Shown: positions 23,205 through 34,981, numbered from the stretch's first letter. The stretch: DNA of 64,000 nucleotides from Ophiosphaerella korrae (GCA_028456385.1 JALNQF010000027.1:186001-250000); one strand, 5' to 3'. Numbers and translations are program-made. The notes: generated by a model from the sequence alone, not told the origin.

Positions 23205-24612
23205 ATGACGCACCAATCACGACGACTCTCATCTATGGCCGCTACTAGGCTGCCTCCAACTACCATTGCGTATACTCTGCAGTCGACATTCAGGCAGCGA
23301 AATGCCTTGCGTGTTCCGCTGATAATCCAGTGCTTCCGGCCTATGACCTCACGTGCCTCATGTACATGGATGCAAAATGGCAATTGCCGAAGCAGAATAC
23401 CTTTTAGTTTAAAAAGGAGCCAGATCGTTCAAATAGAAAAGGCTGGTGCATTCAGTACTTCTGTTATTAGGAGATTGCAACGTGAAGATGTAACTTCCAA
23501 GTCGCCGCAAGTAGGTTTTGTTTGATTATGTCTTTGCTTGGTTCCTTAAACCCACTCCTCCAATATATATCTCAATATAAATATGCCTGGTTGGGTATAT
23601 TTCGCATTTTGTATCTACACGAAAGGATTCTGTAATATTTCCCAACCCCCCCCCCCCTTAGAATGTCCATCAATCAACAAATATCCCTAAACTAAACCTC
23701 CACCTATCTCCCAATATAACTATTTACAACCCAGCACAGCAAGCTAATCCCCTCCAGCAACCCCCTCCCGCAATCCTCGCCAACTCCCCCAGCCTACAAA
23801 CCACCACCCACGAAAACATCTACAACCTCCCCAACTTCCTCACTCTAACCCGCCTCCTCGCCACCCCAGTAATCGGCCACCTAATCCTCCAAAACGCCCA
23901 CCTCCCCGCCTTCACCCTCTTCACCTACGCCGCCCTCTCCGACCTCCTCGACGGCCACATCGCCCGGCGCTACGCCCTCCGCACAGTCCTCGGCTCCGTC
24001 CTCGACCCCATGGCCGACAAATTCCTCATGACCACGCTAACCACGTGCCTCGCAATCAACGGCTCCCTCCCCTTACCTCTATTCATCCTCATCATCGGCC
24101 GCGACGCCAGCCTCGCCGCCGCCGCACTATATTACCGCGGCGCCTCGCTGCCGGCCCCCAAGACGCTCAAACGCTACTGGGACTTCAGCCTGCCAAGCGC
24201 AGAAGTGCGCCCCACGCGCATCTCAAAGTTCAACACGTTTGCCCAGCTCAGTCTGCTCGGCGTGCTACTCTGCACAAACCTACTATCCGACCCCACGGCC
24301 ATTGGGTCCGCGGCAGGCGACGTGCTGACGCGCATTCAAGACGTCGTCGTGGTGGTGGTGGGCGGCGAGGAAGGGGTGCGCGCGCTGGTGCGGGGGATTT
24401 CGGGCGTCGTGGCGGGCACAACGGTGTATAGCGGGTTGGAGTATGCGTGGTCGAAGACGGCGGTGGTTATTTTGGGGGGCGATGAGGCGCTGAGGAGGAA
24501 GCAGGGTTTTAGGGGGAGGATGATTATGGCGGGGGGGTTTGGGTCGTTTATTGGGCTTGCGGTTTGGGTGTGGTATAGGGAGGGGGAGAAGGTGGTTGGG
24601 GAGGAGCCGTGA
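23205..24612 (+). CDS. CRD1: Cardiolipin synthase (CDP-alcohol phosphatidyltransferase)
   Basis: 386-aa mitochondrial inner-membrane enzyme that joins CDP-diacylglycerol and phosphatidylglycerol to cardiolipin. Exon 1 is 23205-23510 and exon 2 is 23758-24612; both junctions are phase 0. Exon 1 gives a basic presequence ending KAGAFSTSVIRRLQREDV, typical of fungal matrix targeting. Exon 2 carries ENIYNLPNFLTLTRLLATPV, then the catalytic CAPT motif DG-x2-AR-x8-G-x3-D-x3-D as DGHIARRYALRTVLGSVLDP followed by MAD. The 247-nt intron is long for this window, has a GCTAATC branch site 12 nt before CAG, and holds a 12-nt poly(C) at 23646. An ATG at 23235 is an alternative start. Without exon 1 the motif would be truncated, because the only in-frame ATG of exon 2 (24010) lies inside it. 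Confidence 0.9.
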
Positions 24613-25098
24613 TGCGGGTGTCTTGGATAGTGTACGATATGGCTGCGATGAAAATAATAAGCTGCATGGTGTCAAAAAAAAAAAAAAAAAATCTCTCCCT
24701 TGTGTTTATATCCTGTGGGTTTTATATGCGCTGTTAATTGCCTGTTGATGAAATAATTATTATTTTTACAAGTTTCGACTTTCTTTTTTCTTAGAGTGAA
24801 AATAGGGTGGGATAATGAACACTAATTTTGTAAATTTTATTCTGTAGTTATTTAGAATTGATTTTATTTCACTGACACTCTCCAAGAGTTCATACACGTA
24901 AATTATCATTTCAATATTCACGAGTAATAATCGTTATAACCATGATGACTCCTGTATAATCTATTCACTCCATTCATCATACCCGCAACCCCACCAAACC
25001 CAAGTGCCCAAAGTGTAGATAATATATTTACATCTAAAGCCCACTTCACACTAGTCATACAAAGATAAATACCATGAGAGTAGATAATACGTTCCCTC
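24613..25098. other. Tail-to-tail intergenic region, CRD1 / COQ8
   Basis: 486 bp of AT-rich DNA between two convergent stop codons. It contains a poly(A) run of about 17 near 24674. No gene seen; it should hold both 3' UTRs. Confidence 0.6.
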
Positions 25099-27329
25099 CT
25101 AAACCTTCACACCTTTCCCCTCCCATCTCCCCACAGCTCCCTCAAACAACTCCCGACAGCCAACCCGACTCCCCAACCTCGCACACAACAAAAACGCCCC
25201 GCTCAGCTTCCGATGCAACGAATACGTCTCCTCCGGCGGCGGCGCTAGCCTCTCGCTCACCATAACCGGGATCAACCCGCGCACGCGATCCGTAATAGTT
25301 TGGTCGGAAAAATTATACACGGCGGGGCCATCGATGCGAAAGGGCTCTGCGAGCGTGAGCACTGAGTCAATGTGCGCGGCGCGCATGGCGGGTGATTCGG
25401 CGCCGGTGAGGTAGCCGAGCTGGAGAGCGAGGGCGTGGATGGTGTCGCGATCGACGCGCGACGCGGCGATGAGGGTGGCGATGTACGGGGCAACAAACTC
25501 ATCTGGATATGCGCGGGACGCGCCAAAATCGAGGAGCTCGAGTTTGTTGGTGCGGGTGTTGAAGAGGAAGTTGGTCCAGTTGGGGTCCGTCTGCATGAAC
25601 TTGAAGTCTATGATTTCGCGCAGGCAGAGGCGCAGGATTTGGGTGCCGACCCAATCGCGTTGGGCCTGGGAGAGGGATTTGAGTTTTGTAACGGCGGTGC
25701 CGGACATGAAGTCAGTGGTGAGGACGGTGGGGCCGCTGGCTGAGGGGTAGACTTTGGGGACGGTGAAGGTGGCGGTGTCGTCGGCGAGGAGGTCGTGGAA
25801 GCGCATTTGGCACTCTGCTTCGCGGGTGTAGTCGCATTCCCAGCCAAGCTCTATGCGTGCGTTGGCGATGGTTTTGTCGAGGAACAGGCCTTTTGGTAGA
25901 AGACGAGATGCAGTGAGGAGTATGGAGAGGTTGTTGAGATCAGAGTCGATGGAGTTGGCGACGCCGGGGTACTGGACTTTGACGGCTACCGCTTTTCCAT
26001 TTGATTTGAGCACTGCCCTGTGGACTTGGCCGATGGATGCTGCCGCAATGGGAACATCTTCAAAAGACTCAAACAAATCACGCCAATTCTCCCCTAGATT
26101 ACTGGCGAGGACTTTGTTTCGTTGGGACGCTGGCATATAGTCTGCGCTATCCTGTACTCGTTGCAGGACATGGTGTATTTGTGGTGGGAGCATCTTGATG
26201 TCCTGTATACTGATCATCTGCCCAAGCTTGAGCGCGGCACCTCGCATTCTCGATAGCCTTGATACTAGAACCTCGATGTTGCCTGGGCTAAGCATGAGTG
26301 AGCCCGTGGTCGAAGCAGCACTGCCCGTCACACGCCGCAGGCTTTCGCCAACAGCCCCAACAGCCATGCTGGTGCCGAGGCCGGCATACTGCCACATTCG
26401 ACCGAATCGGGTGGAAGGGACTCTAGACTCTCGTAACGTATAGGCTGCCTTTTCAGGTTCTACACTCGAATCACTGGCTATCTGGGGTGTAGCTGTCAGC
26501 AAATCAGCATGCATCGCGTGTAATGCTCAACAAAGCATACCTCTTGGGTTGAAGTGGCATTGGCCTGCGCATCTTGAGCAAGCTGTGAGGCTAAATCTTG
26601 TGTTTCCTTCTCGGCAACTTTAGGCTGAGCTGTTTGGGCTTGTGGTTCTGGTTTCGACGAGGCAGCCGAGCGGTGTCCATGGCCAGCCCGGTACTGAGGA
26701 GGAATGAAGGGGTTCCCTGACGAGCCTTTGTTCCTTATATGCTCTTTCCTCGATTGGGGGTCACTTCCCAACATCTTGGCCACTCGCGTAGAATGGAACA
26801 CATCTGTATTGACTCCTTCTGGAGTGTCGTCTTGCTGCAAACCAGTCCCAGCGGCCGCAGATGCCTCTCCCCTTGGCTTCCCAGGCAGAGCTACCGTCGA
26901 ATCTTCTAATGCCACGGGCTTGGTGCCCTCAGCGTCCCCCTGCTCTATATCCAATTCCTTCTCAGGCGGCGGCCCGGCAGCCGAGTGTTGTTCTGGCCGG
27001 TCATAATGATGGTCTTGCTCCAAGCCCTCCTTCCTTCTCTCCACAGGCGCATCTCGCCCTCCCCTCCCCACGTCCTCATGTGCCCCGCGTGCCCGCGCTG
27101 CCGCCGCCCTCGCATCCCCCGGGGCTTCTTCGCCGAACCGTTTCGACAGCGCAATGGCCGCGGCCGCGGTAAGCGTAACGCGGTCAGTCTGATTTTTGAC
27201 GGTGCGGGCGAGTGTCGAGGTTTTGCTGTAGGCATCGAGCTGGGACGAGCGCAGCGCCACGTGCTTCTGGGCAACTGCCCTGGACGCACTGAACAGCTTG
27301 GCCGCATCGACGAGCCGCCTACCTGCCAT
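25099..27329 (-). CDS. COQ8: Coq8/ABC1-type atypical kinase (ubiquinone biosynthesis)
   Basis: 723-aa UbiB-family protein; Coq8 is an ATPase supporting the CoQ synthome in the mitochondrial matrix. Exon 1 is 27329-26541 and exon 2 is 26481-25099, with a 59-nt phase-0 intron. The N terminus MAGRRLVDAAKLFSASRAV is a plausible presequence. Residues about 90-260 are low complexity. Exon 2 shows the family hallmarks: KxGQ motif (RGAALKLGQMISIQD), the alanine-rich loop replacing the glycine loop (PIAAASIGQVHRAVL), AVKVQYPGV with the catalytic Lys, ECDYTREAECQ, TDPNWTNFLF in place of HxDxHxxN, and the metal-binding LLDFGASR. Divergent from NTA1. Confidence 0.94.
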
Positions 27330-27799
27330 TGGGGGTTGTAGTGAGTCGACTACGCGGATGCAGACGACATGACGCACGCAAGACAAAGTTCGGGTACGAG
27401 GGCCAAAAAGACATGGGGCTGCGCAGCACCACGGCGTCATAGCTTGCTGCATTGCTGCAGGTCAAGCTCAGCTCATCCTTGCTGCACCCACCCAATCGGA
27501 TTGCCCTGGCCTTCTTACCACTGCAGGTACCTTCCTGCACCGGCAGAATATCACCACCTGTATACCACAGCAATACCTTTGCGTGCTTTGTGCTCAGATA
27601 AGCGCTCTGTCCGCCGACCCCAGGTCGCCCGGCCATCGCCCACGCCCCAATCCACACCCCAATCCACGCCACCATCCACGCCACAAACTCCGCCCGCGCC
27701 CCGCATTCCAGCCCTCCCCACATGAAGAAAGACTTGGACATACCCATCATACACCCATAACCCCAAATCCAGCACCGCAGCCCCAATTGCCCCCCAGCC
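27330..27799. promoter_or_regulatory. Divergent promoter region, COQ8 / NTA1
   Basis: 470 bp between the two start codons. No specific site recognised. Confidence 0.5.
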
Positions 27800-28732
27800 A
27801 TGCCCCCCGAAGATGGCGCCCCCGAATTTAAAAAAATCGCCTGCCTCCAATTCGCCCCAGAAGTAGGCAAAGTGCAAGAAAACATCCGCCGCGCCGACAC
27901 ACTCCTCCGCAACACGCGCATCCCCACCGATCTCGCCTGGCTCATACTCCCCGAACTCGCCTTCTCGGGCTATAACTTCCACTCGCTCGATGAAATCCGC
28001 CCCTTCCTCGAACCCACCGCCGCAGGCATCAGCACCCAGTGGGCCATCCAGGTCGCGCGCCACTACACCTGCCACGTAACCGTCGGCTACCCGGAGATTA
28101 CGACAGGCGCCGCGCCCACGCAGTATAACAGCATCGTCACCGTGAGCCCCGCAGGCGCCGTGCTCAACAACTACCGCAAGTCGTTCCTGTACTACACGGA
28201 CGAAACATGGTCGTCCGAAGGCCCCGCCGACAACGCGCACATCCTGTCCAACGCCTCCTCCCCCGACCAGCCCTTCTACTCGGGCCCGCTCGGCGCCCTG
28301 GGCCAGGTCACCCTCGGCATCTGCATGGACATCAATCCCTACCGCTTCACCGCGCCCTGGGAGTCCTACGAGTTTGCCCGCACCGCCCTCACGCACCAGT
28401 CCCCCTTGCTCGCCATCAGCATGGCCTGGCTGTGCCACTTGACCCCGCAGGAACTCATGGTCGAGCCCGCGCAGCCGGACATTGCAACGGTCGCATACTG
28501 GGTTGAGCGCTTCCAGCCCATTGTCGATAGCAAGGCGGACAAGGCTGTGTATGTTGTGCTGGCGAATCGGTGTGGGACGGAGAAGGGCGTGTGCTATGCG
28601 GGGAGCAGTACGGTCATCAAGATCCAGGGGGGTGTGGTGAGTTTGTTCGAGACGTGTGGGAAGAGCGAGGAGAAGTGTCTTATAGTCGATTTATCGGAGA
28701 GGCCGAAATTTCAAGTTAGGAGTGGGCGGTAG
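27800..28732 (+). CDS. NTA1: Protein N-terminal amidase (nitrilase superfamily)
   Basis: 310-aa intronless member of the nitrilase superfamily, branch 3 (Nta1), which deamidates N-terminal Asn and Gln to feed the Arg/N-degron pathway. The catalytic triad is visible: Glu52 in LPELAFSGYNF, Lys127 in NNYRKSFLYYTDE, and Cys175 in LGICMDINPYRF. The tyrosine-rich FLYYTDE segment and MDINPYRF are the features I associate with Nta1 rather than other nitrilases. The start ATG at 27800 lies ten codons before the conserved KKIACLQFAPEVG strand. Codon use is strongly C-ending. A 295-aa open frame on the opposite strand is a shadow of this GC-rich third position. Confidence 0.93.
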   Translation: MPPEDGAPEFKKIACLQFAPEVGKVQENIRRADTLLRNTRIPTDLAWLILPELAFSGYNFHSLDEIRPFLEPTAAGISTQWAIQVARHYTCHVTVGYPEITTGAAPTQYNSIVTVSPAGAVLNNYRKSFLYYTDETWSSEGPADNAHILSNASSPDQPFYSGPLGALGQVTLGICMDINPYRFTAPWESYEFARTALTHQSPLLAISMAWLCHLTPQELMVEPAQPDIATVAYWVERFQPIVDSKADKAVYVVLANRCGTEKGVCYAGSSTVIKIQGGVVSLFETCGKSEEKCLIVDLSERPKFQVRSGR

Positions 28733-29273
28733 CGTTGTGTGTGTCTTTTTTCTGTGCTTTTGGGTGTATATGTGCAAGCTTAAGATGGTAGGGATAGCGA
28801 TGGAGTTTGGGTGGCAACTGGGCGCAATGGGTCGGCGACCTTCTCGGCCCTTTCTGGTTTGGATGCTATGGAGGTATCTGCCCGATAGTGTCACTGTAGC
28901 CAACATAGGGAAGCACAACGTTACGGACATCACGGCATGTCAATTGCACCCAGTGCGCCCCACATCCACATCACTCATCGTACGCACCAACATATGTGAC
29001 CCAGCAAGTGTATTCATCATCACTACCTAGTCTATTCCATCCCGACTGGATTCGATATCATTTTCAGACCCCAAAGCGCCAGAGTAAGAGTGTCTGGTGT
29101 AGTCTCGTGCCCACCATTCCACTCCATGCATCCTTTATTCGAAGGAAAACCTCGCTCCCGTGACTGCCGCCATATTGCACATGATTCCCCGTTACTCGTT
29201 CGTTAGGTGTTTGTCGTGAAGGAGGTGTAATGAAATTGGGAATCGAGACAGAGCGTGCGGGGGGGTGAGTCGT
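28733..29273. other. Intergenic, NTA1 / RPL39 3' ends
   Basis: 541 bp between convergent stop codons. Nothing beyond UTR-like sequence seen. Confidence 0.6.
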
Positions 29274-29588
29274 CTAGATACCGAGACGGGTCTTGCGCCA
29301 ATGTCGTCGCTTGGCGTTGTACCTAGGTGTGCTGTCAGTTGTTGTTCGCCACGCCCATTTTGGTGCTTATTCGATTTTGAACGGCGGCTGGCGGGCGGTG
29401 ATATCGGGCGCTGCATACCTGATGGTGTTACCTGTCCTCAGGCGGATCCACTGGGGGATGGGGCGGTTCTGCTTCTGCGCGCGGGCAAGCTTCTGCTTGG
29501 TGCGGAATGACTTTTGGCTCTGTGGGTGATGTCAGAATAACTCCAACGGCATTAATTCCGTTATAGGGGGGCTCATTCGTACCGGCAT
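29274..29588 (-). CDS. RPL39: Cytosolic 60S ribosomal protein eL39
   Basis: 51-aa ribosomal protein lining the exit tunnel of the 60S subunit. Exons are 29588-29583 (ATG CCG only), 29519-29419 and 29322-29274; introns are 63 and 96 nt. The joined protein starts [17 protein letters not shown], continues [20 protein letters not shown] and ends [14 protein letters not shown], essentially the invariant eL39 sequence at its invariant 51-residue length. The gene is too short and too split to appear as an ORF. Introns at the very start of ribosomal protein genes are common in fungi. Confidence 0.97.
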
Positions 29589-30046
29589 CGTGACTGCTTG
29601 ACGGCGTTGTCGATGTCGAAGGTGTTGTCGTTGGGGTCAGAGGAATTTCGACTAAGCGAACAATGGTGGTGTGCGGTGCCAAGCGAAGAAGCGACTAAGC
29701 CTGTTGTGGCGCGCTAGCACCGGCAGTACTTGCGTGCGTGGAGCCTAAAAACGGCCTATGATTTGACAGTGGCGGTGGACTGGAGTCGCAAATGCTGTCC
29801 ACGGTGCATTGCCAGCTCAGTATGCAGAAGGATGCTAATCAGAAGTCGCACATATCGCGTTTTTTCGACTATTTCTTTTCTACACCGTTCTGTCATTACT
29901 TGCCCTTCTGGTGCTTTACCATGTATGCGAGATATGAACATGAAAACGCGGAATTACACTTCCCACACAAATTCGACATCAAGGAAGTCGGGGCTACCCG
30001 CCACTTCTGACTTCTCGTACGCCTAGATCTGATACCTTTGTTAGTT
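29589..30046. promoter_or_regulatory. Upstream region shared by RPL39 and the BTB gene
   Basis: 458 bp between divergent starts. It should contain the RPL39 promoter. No telobox-like AACCCTA element was seen. Confidence 0.45.
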
Positions 30047-31048
30047 ATGACTGCTAATTATTCTAGTTCTATGAGTTTTGACACTGTTGTTGTGCATGTT
30101 GGAAAGCCCGCAGTCGATATCCTGGTGTACAAAGACCTCATATGCTCCGTATCTTCCTACTTCCGCGGATCCATTAACCATTCTTTCCTTGGGGTCAAGG
30201 ACGGAACTATTAATTTACGTGATGTGAGCGAGACCACCTTCCGAACCTTTCTTGCTTGGTGCTATTCGCAGTGCCTACCTACTTCACCAAACGACGACCT
30301 TTTGGTTTCCTCTGATCACCGTAGGGACAGTAGCAAGTTAACTAATAACGCTGTCAGCACACAATCATTGATTGGTCGTGGACGCCCCCGCAAACGCATG
30401 TTTGACGAATACGTAGCTGGACGGTCTCCTCACCTCAAGAAGATGGCCGCCCAAGAGGTTGATAATCTCTACCACAAAAATCCATCCTGGCAAGCAAAAT
30501 ACCAAGAAGTTGTGAAATCTCTTATTCGACTATACATCTTTGCGAATAAGTATTCTATTCACCAGCTCAAAGACGACGTTATGTCCACATACATTGGCTA
30601 TTGCATCTCTTATGGCTTCTATCCTGATCCAGACGATGTTGAAATTATTGAACTCGTCTACAAGAACCTACCGCCCACATCCATGCTTCCTCGCTACCTT
30701 GTTTTGTCGACCATATACTTTTGGACCCCAGCAGACCTCACATTGGAATCAGGAAAGCTGGATCGTCTGCATCCTAGATTCACACGCGATGTTATGACTG
30801 CCCAAGCTCAAAGATCTCTGCCACCAAATGACGGCGAGACTAGCGCTACAAAGACTGTGCCGCATTTAGCAAAGTATGGCCTTAGGAATTCATGCGTCTT
30901 TCATGAGCATTTGAATGTCAATGAGAAATGCTGCCGACGCCGCTTGACCAACTCCAAATTCATTTTTGATGGCTTGCTCAATGCGTGTGTGAGGGAAGCC
31001 GAGGGCATTCTTTCGAAAGATTCACGACCCGAGCCTGGAAACGGATGA
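30047..31048 (+). CDS. BTB/POZ domain protein with AT-hook-like insert (333 aa)
   Basis: Intronless. The start is ATG 30047 (MTANYSSSMSFDTVVVHVG); an upstream in-frame TTG is not a plausible start, and the ATG at MSFD is an alternative. Residues about 12-90 match the fungal BTB fold: VVVHVGKPAVDILVYKDLIC, SSYFRGSINHSF, INLRDVSETTFRTFLAWCYS. After the fold an insert reads GRGRPRKRMFDEYV, an AT-hook-like RGRPRKR, followed by the BTB-associated helices SLIRLYIFANKYSIHQLKDD. BTB proteins often serve as dimerising scaffolds or cullin-3 adaptors. Specific function unknown. The C-terminal third is unrecognised and includes a CCRRR cluster. Confidence 0.82.
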   Translation: MTANYSSSMSFDTVVVHVGKPAVDILVYKDLICSVSSYFRGSINHSFLGVKDGTINLRDVSETTFRTFLAWCYSQCLPTSPNDDLLVSSDHRRDSSKLTNNAVSTQSLIGRGRPRKRMFDEYVAGRSPHLKKMAAQEVDNLYHKNPSWQAKYQEVVKSLIRLYIFANKYSIHQLKDDVMSTYIGYCISYGFYPDPDDVEIIELVYKNLPPTSMLPRYLVLSTIYFWTPADLTLESGKLDRLHPRFTRDVMTAQAQRSLPPNDGETSATKTVPHLAKYGLRNSCVFHEHLNVNEKCCRRRLTNSKFIFDGLLNACVREAEGILSKDSRPEPGNG

Positions 31049-32747
31049 ACAGAATACTATGGAGTCTCCGCGAACCGAAAGCGGTGCTCTACTCAAGGTT
31101 TAGCACGGAACAGCCTCCCCGGATAAGCCCAACCTTATGCTCGAGAACGAATTCTGCAAATCTTGGGCCCTACAGACCGTTTGGTGCCTTTTGCCAATTG
31201 CCCCACCATCAAAATTACCGAGGGATACTGGTGTCACAATATTGGTGTTCACTCTTGTGCCAACACCTCTCTACTGACTACACAAGCAACATTCTCAATA
31301 ATATCAAGTGCTGGACTTGTAGAAAATCTCAACTCAATCCATCAGCTGCGCTCGATCTCTACTCTTAACTTTGTAAGTCTTAAAATCTCTTCGTCTAATC
31401 CTGCCTAGAAGTAAAACACACTGATGGTCCTAGCATGATCCCCAAATTCATTGGTGCCAACACCAGTGCCATCGGTTGACATCTTGGTTCTTCTCATGAG
31501 GTATTCTTGGGTATCGCATTCAAAAGGATTTTATGATACCTATAGAATTATCTCACCTTCAGAGGTTACTCGAGTTCCGATTTTTTCAACGGCCAAACAC
31601 CGCTCTTGATTGGGTGCTAATCTATCCACACCTGGCTGCGAACTGGTTGAAAACCATGGTTTCAAATACTTCAATCGAAGTAGGCGCGCTTGTAACATTA
31701 ATTTGTACAATGATCACTAAGCTCCTTGACGAGCAATGAAAAATAGGGTAACCTGCACTTTTAGAACGCATGATGCCCTCCAGGTAGCAATCTTTCTCAT
31801 CCCTTTCATACTAAGCCATCTCAACGTCTCGGCGGTGGTAGATCCGTTAAATCCGATACGTAATCTTCAGACATTGAGTTCTAACAAGTCCGCACTTGCA
31901 GATGAACTCGGATGCCGCCCTCGATGCATGCGCTACCGGGAATATTTTCATCACCGTGAACGGCAGAGGCGTCACGGGATTGCGCGCGTTTCGGATGTAA
32001 CCCGCAGCCTGACTAGAAGGAAATGGACAGTGCAGTGCCTGCCAATAGCAAGCATAGTATCCAGGCTAGACAGGTAATATCGGACTGCAACTGGCAGGTT
32101 GATACAGGCATCCAGCGGATGAGGCCGAGGAAATGGAAACGCCCATTTCGGCCCAAGTGGACCCTGCATTGGATCGTGCCATAATTCACAAGCAAGAATA
32201 ACCGCCGTCGGTTCTGCTTCAAAGCGCAACATGGTTGGGATGGAGCATTTAGTAATTGACATGCACTAGCCTCGAACCGCTACGCATCATGCCAGTGAAA
32301 CGCACAGGAAGCCAAGAATGGTTGAGGCAGTTGATGATCTTTTTCAACCCCGCTAGAGCCCCACGGTCGCCAGCGTAAGAGCTATGACCACCCAATGCAC
32401 GATCACCGACGACGCAGGGATGAAAGGCCGCGGTCTCAATCTTGTCGATCACCTCCAAGAAGTCCTTTCTCCGTCTCGGCGCACCTGCGCGTTTCAATAT
32501 CTTTTCACCCGAGGCTTCACCTTTTTATGCGCGAAGGCCTGAGTCCATTGTTAGTCAGCCCCTGTTTGCGCACTTTCATCTGAAGTGCCTTCGGATCGAG
32601 GCACGGTATTAAGCATTTGCGGTGCACCATAGCAAGAGAGAGAGAGGACCAATTGAAGTGCATCATCGATTTGAAGAGAAAACTATTCACGCCGCGCTAT
32701 TCACGATACCTTGGTGATCAGATTTATTTCACGCGACTGACACGATA
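31049..32747. other. Region with no supported gene
   Basis: 1.7 kb. Both strands carry short unrecognised frames (for example minus 32497-32249 with VVGDRALGGHSSYAGDRGAL), which may be remnants of a decayed gene. No repeat of the dispersed family was found. The last part should hold the CDF promoter. Confidence 0.5.
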
Positions 32748-34632
32748 ATGACAGAGGGTACCGATCCAAAGTCACCTGGGCTTGCCACCCGCTGTGGAAG
32801 TCTTCCACGCTTCTCGAATCCGAAGCTCTTTCATTCACACGCGAGCGACGCTTCCATAGCCATTTCAACGCGTGGACAGCATCTGCCGTCGCTTTTTACG
32901 CGTCGCACGTCGAACCGCAGCAGCCATCGCGGAAGTCATACCGATGACGAGGATGACCTCGAGAACTTTAGAGGGGGTCTTATGATGCCCTACGATAGGG
33001 ATCCAGAGCGGAAGAATAGCAGTGCGGCGTCCGTCTTGAACACACCGCAAATGCGAAGCCAGCGTCTGATAGGAAATTCCAACCCCAGGTACAAATGGTA
33101 AGTATTAGGAGTAAGGATACAAGACAGCCGCGGGACTGATGGCTTCGCAGGGAAAAGTACTACAAGGCCGATGAGGAGCTCAAGGGCCTGAAGCAGCCAA
33201 TGTAAGCTAGTATTGCTCTTCGAATGAATCCAACTAACTCGGGCTTAGACGGGAATACTACGAGCGCAACAACCAGCTTATCCAACACTACATGTATATC
33301 GATCGGCTGCTCGACTCATCCCTTCCACACAATCTGATCCAGGAATACACAAACCACGAATCCGGGAAAGTAAACATTCCGACTACAATCACAGAAGAGT
33401 CGTCTATGTCGAGCACGCCCATCCCGAACACTCCCAGTCAAAACACACCAGCCTGTGGCAGTGAGAATGGGTCTGCGCCTTTCTCCAGTGGTTCTTCGGG
33501 TTCATATGGCACCAATGGATCGAATGGCGCCGCACAAGCCAAGCTCAAACGAACGCCAAAGAACCTCTACAAAGTCCCAGAGGTTGACGAAAACACGCCG
33601 CTGTTGTCACACGACGATGCCGTGGAGGACGAAGAGGAGGCGCTAGCGAACGCAAAGCTGATGGAGTGGGTGCCCGAAGAGGACGAGGACACCGAGAGTC
33701 CCATCGTCAGGCTAGCGCTCTATGTCAACCTCGCCGCCAACACGGCGCTCCTCCTGATGAAAATCGCCGTGGCCGTCATGACCAGCTCGCTCTCCGTCGT
33801 CGCAAGCTTGGTCGATGCGGCACTAGACTTCCTCAGCACAGCTATCATCTGGGTGACGTCTTGGATGATTGCGCGGCAAGACCACTACGCGTACCCTGTT
33901 GGACGTCGGCGCCTCGAGCCCATCGGCGTGCTGGTCTTCTCCGTCATCATGATCACCTCGTTCTGCCAGGTCGGCATCGAGGGCATGTCGCGTCTCACCG
34001 GGTCCGACCACACCGTCGTCGAGCTTACCGTCCCCGCCGTGGCCATCATGGCGTCAACCGTCTTCATCAAAGGCCTATGCTGGCTCTGGTGCCGTCTCAT
34101 CCGCAACTCTTCCGTGCAGGCGCTCGCCCAAGACGCCATGACCGACGTCGTGTTCAACACCTTCTCCATCTTCTTCCCGCTGCTTGGCTACTTTGCGAGG
34201 ATCTGGTGGCTCGACGCGCTTGGCGGTATCTTGCTATCGCTATATGTCATTATCAACTGGAGTACCACGTCGGCGGAGCACATTCGCAATCTGACGGGCG
34301 CTAGCGCGACGGCCGATGAGAGGAATATCTTGCTGTATATGACGATGCGGTTTGCGAAGAGTATCAAGAAGATTCAGGGCTTGCAGGCGTATCATGCCGG
34401 TGATAAGCTCAATGTTGAGGTCGACATTGTGGTTGATGAGCACTTGGCGCTGCGAGACAGCCACGACCTTGGGGAGAGCTTGCAGTATGTGCTTGGTAAG
34501 TCGAACAGCATTATCTATGGTTGTGCGTATGCTAATGGATTTACAGAGAGTGTACCGTATGTGGATCGTGCGTTCGTGCACATCGATTACACCGACTACA
34601 ACTTGCCTACCCACATGGCACAACAAGAGTAG
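32748..34632 (+). CDS. Cation diffusion facilitator, manganese-type (Mn-CDF)
   Basis: 577-aa CDF transporter that should export Mn2+ (or related ions) into an organelle or out of the cell. Exons: 32748-33097, 33151-33201, 33249-34495 and 34547-34632; introns 53, 47 and 51 nt. A 260-residue Ser-rich cytosolic N terminus contains the EKYYKADEELKG and REYYERNNQLIQHYMYIDRL segments found in Mn-CDFs. Transmembrane helices follow from about residue 300. The metal-site motifs are DxxxD in both TM2 (SLVDAALDFLSTAIIW) and TM5 (AQDAMTDVVFNTF), the Mn-CDF signature, unlike HxxxD in Zn-CDFs. The C-terminal ferredoxin-like domain includes VEVDIVVDEHLALRDSHDLG. The last intron is 51 nt without a stop, so retention would insert 17 residues. 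Confidence 0.92.
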
Positions 34633-34981
34633 GAGTATTTGGAGCGAATCTACTCCACTACATCTACCATTTTTGTTCACACACCCATCACCGTACTTTT
34701 GATTGCACCAGCCTCGTCACGACGGGAAATAGGCCGGGCCGGAAGTCTGACACAAAATTTATTCTAGTTGTTAAAAAGGTGTTCACCCATGTGTCGGCTA
34801 AAATCTTTTCCTTTTGTATATCACCCATCTGTCACCATAGCAAAATCCATCCTTGACAGCTCCCCAAACTGCAAACCAACAGTTAAGTGGGGGATCACGC
34901 GGGGTACAAATAACTCGCTCCAATTATCTCAACCGCACTCCCTCACTTCCTCCCATTCAACCTCACATATAAAAAAAAATA
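34633..34981. other. Intergenic, CDF / NYN-LOTUS
   Basis: 349 bp between codirectional genes. It ends in an A-rich stretch just before the NYN gene ATG. No other feature recognised. Confidence 0.55.

Noticed and set aside
24010..24612. 200-aa cardiolipin synthase starting at MADKF
   Set aside because: That ATG lies inside the CDP-alcohol phosphatidyltransferase motif; the spliced model from 23205 restores the motif and a mitochondrial presequence.
27551..28438. 295-aa open frame on the minus strand opposite NTA1
   Set aside because: Gly/Val/Ala/Glu-rich translation of the antisense of a GC-ending coding region; the plus strand has a complete nitrilase with its catalytic triad.
31735..32497. 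Possible small genes on either strand
   Set aside because: Peptides such as GDRALGGHSSYAGDRG look somewhat protein-like, but no consistent splice model or known domain emerged.
33666..34304. 212-aa plus-strand frame inside the CDF gene
   Set aside because: Arg/His-rich shifted frame of exon 3; the CDF frame has clear transmembrane helices and DxxxD motifs.
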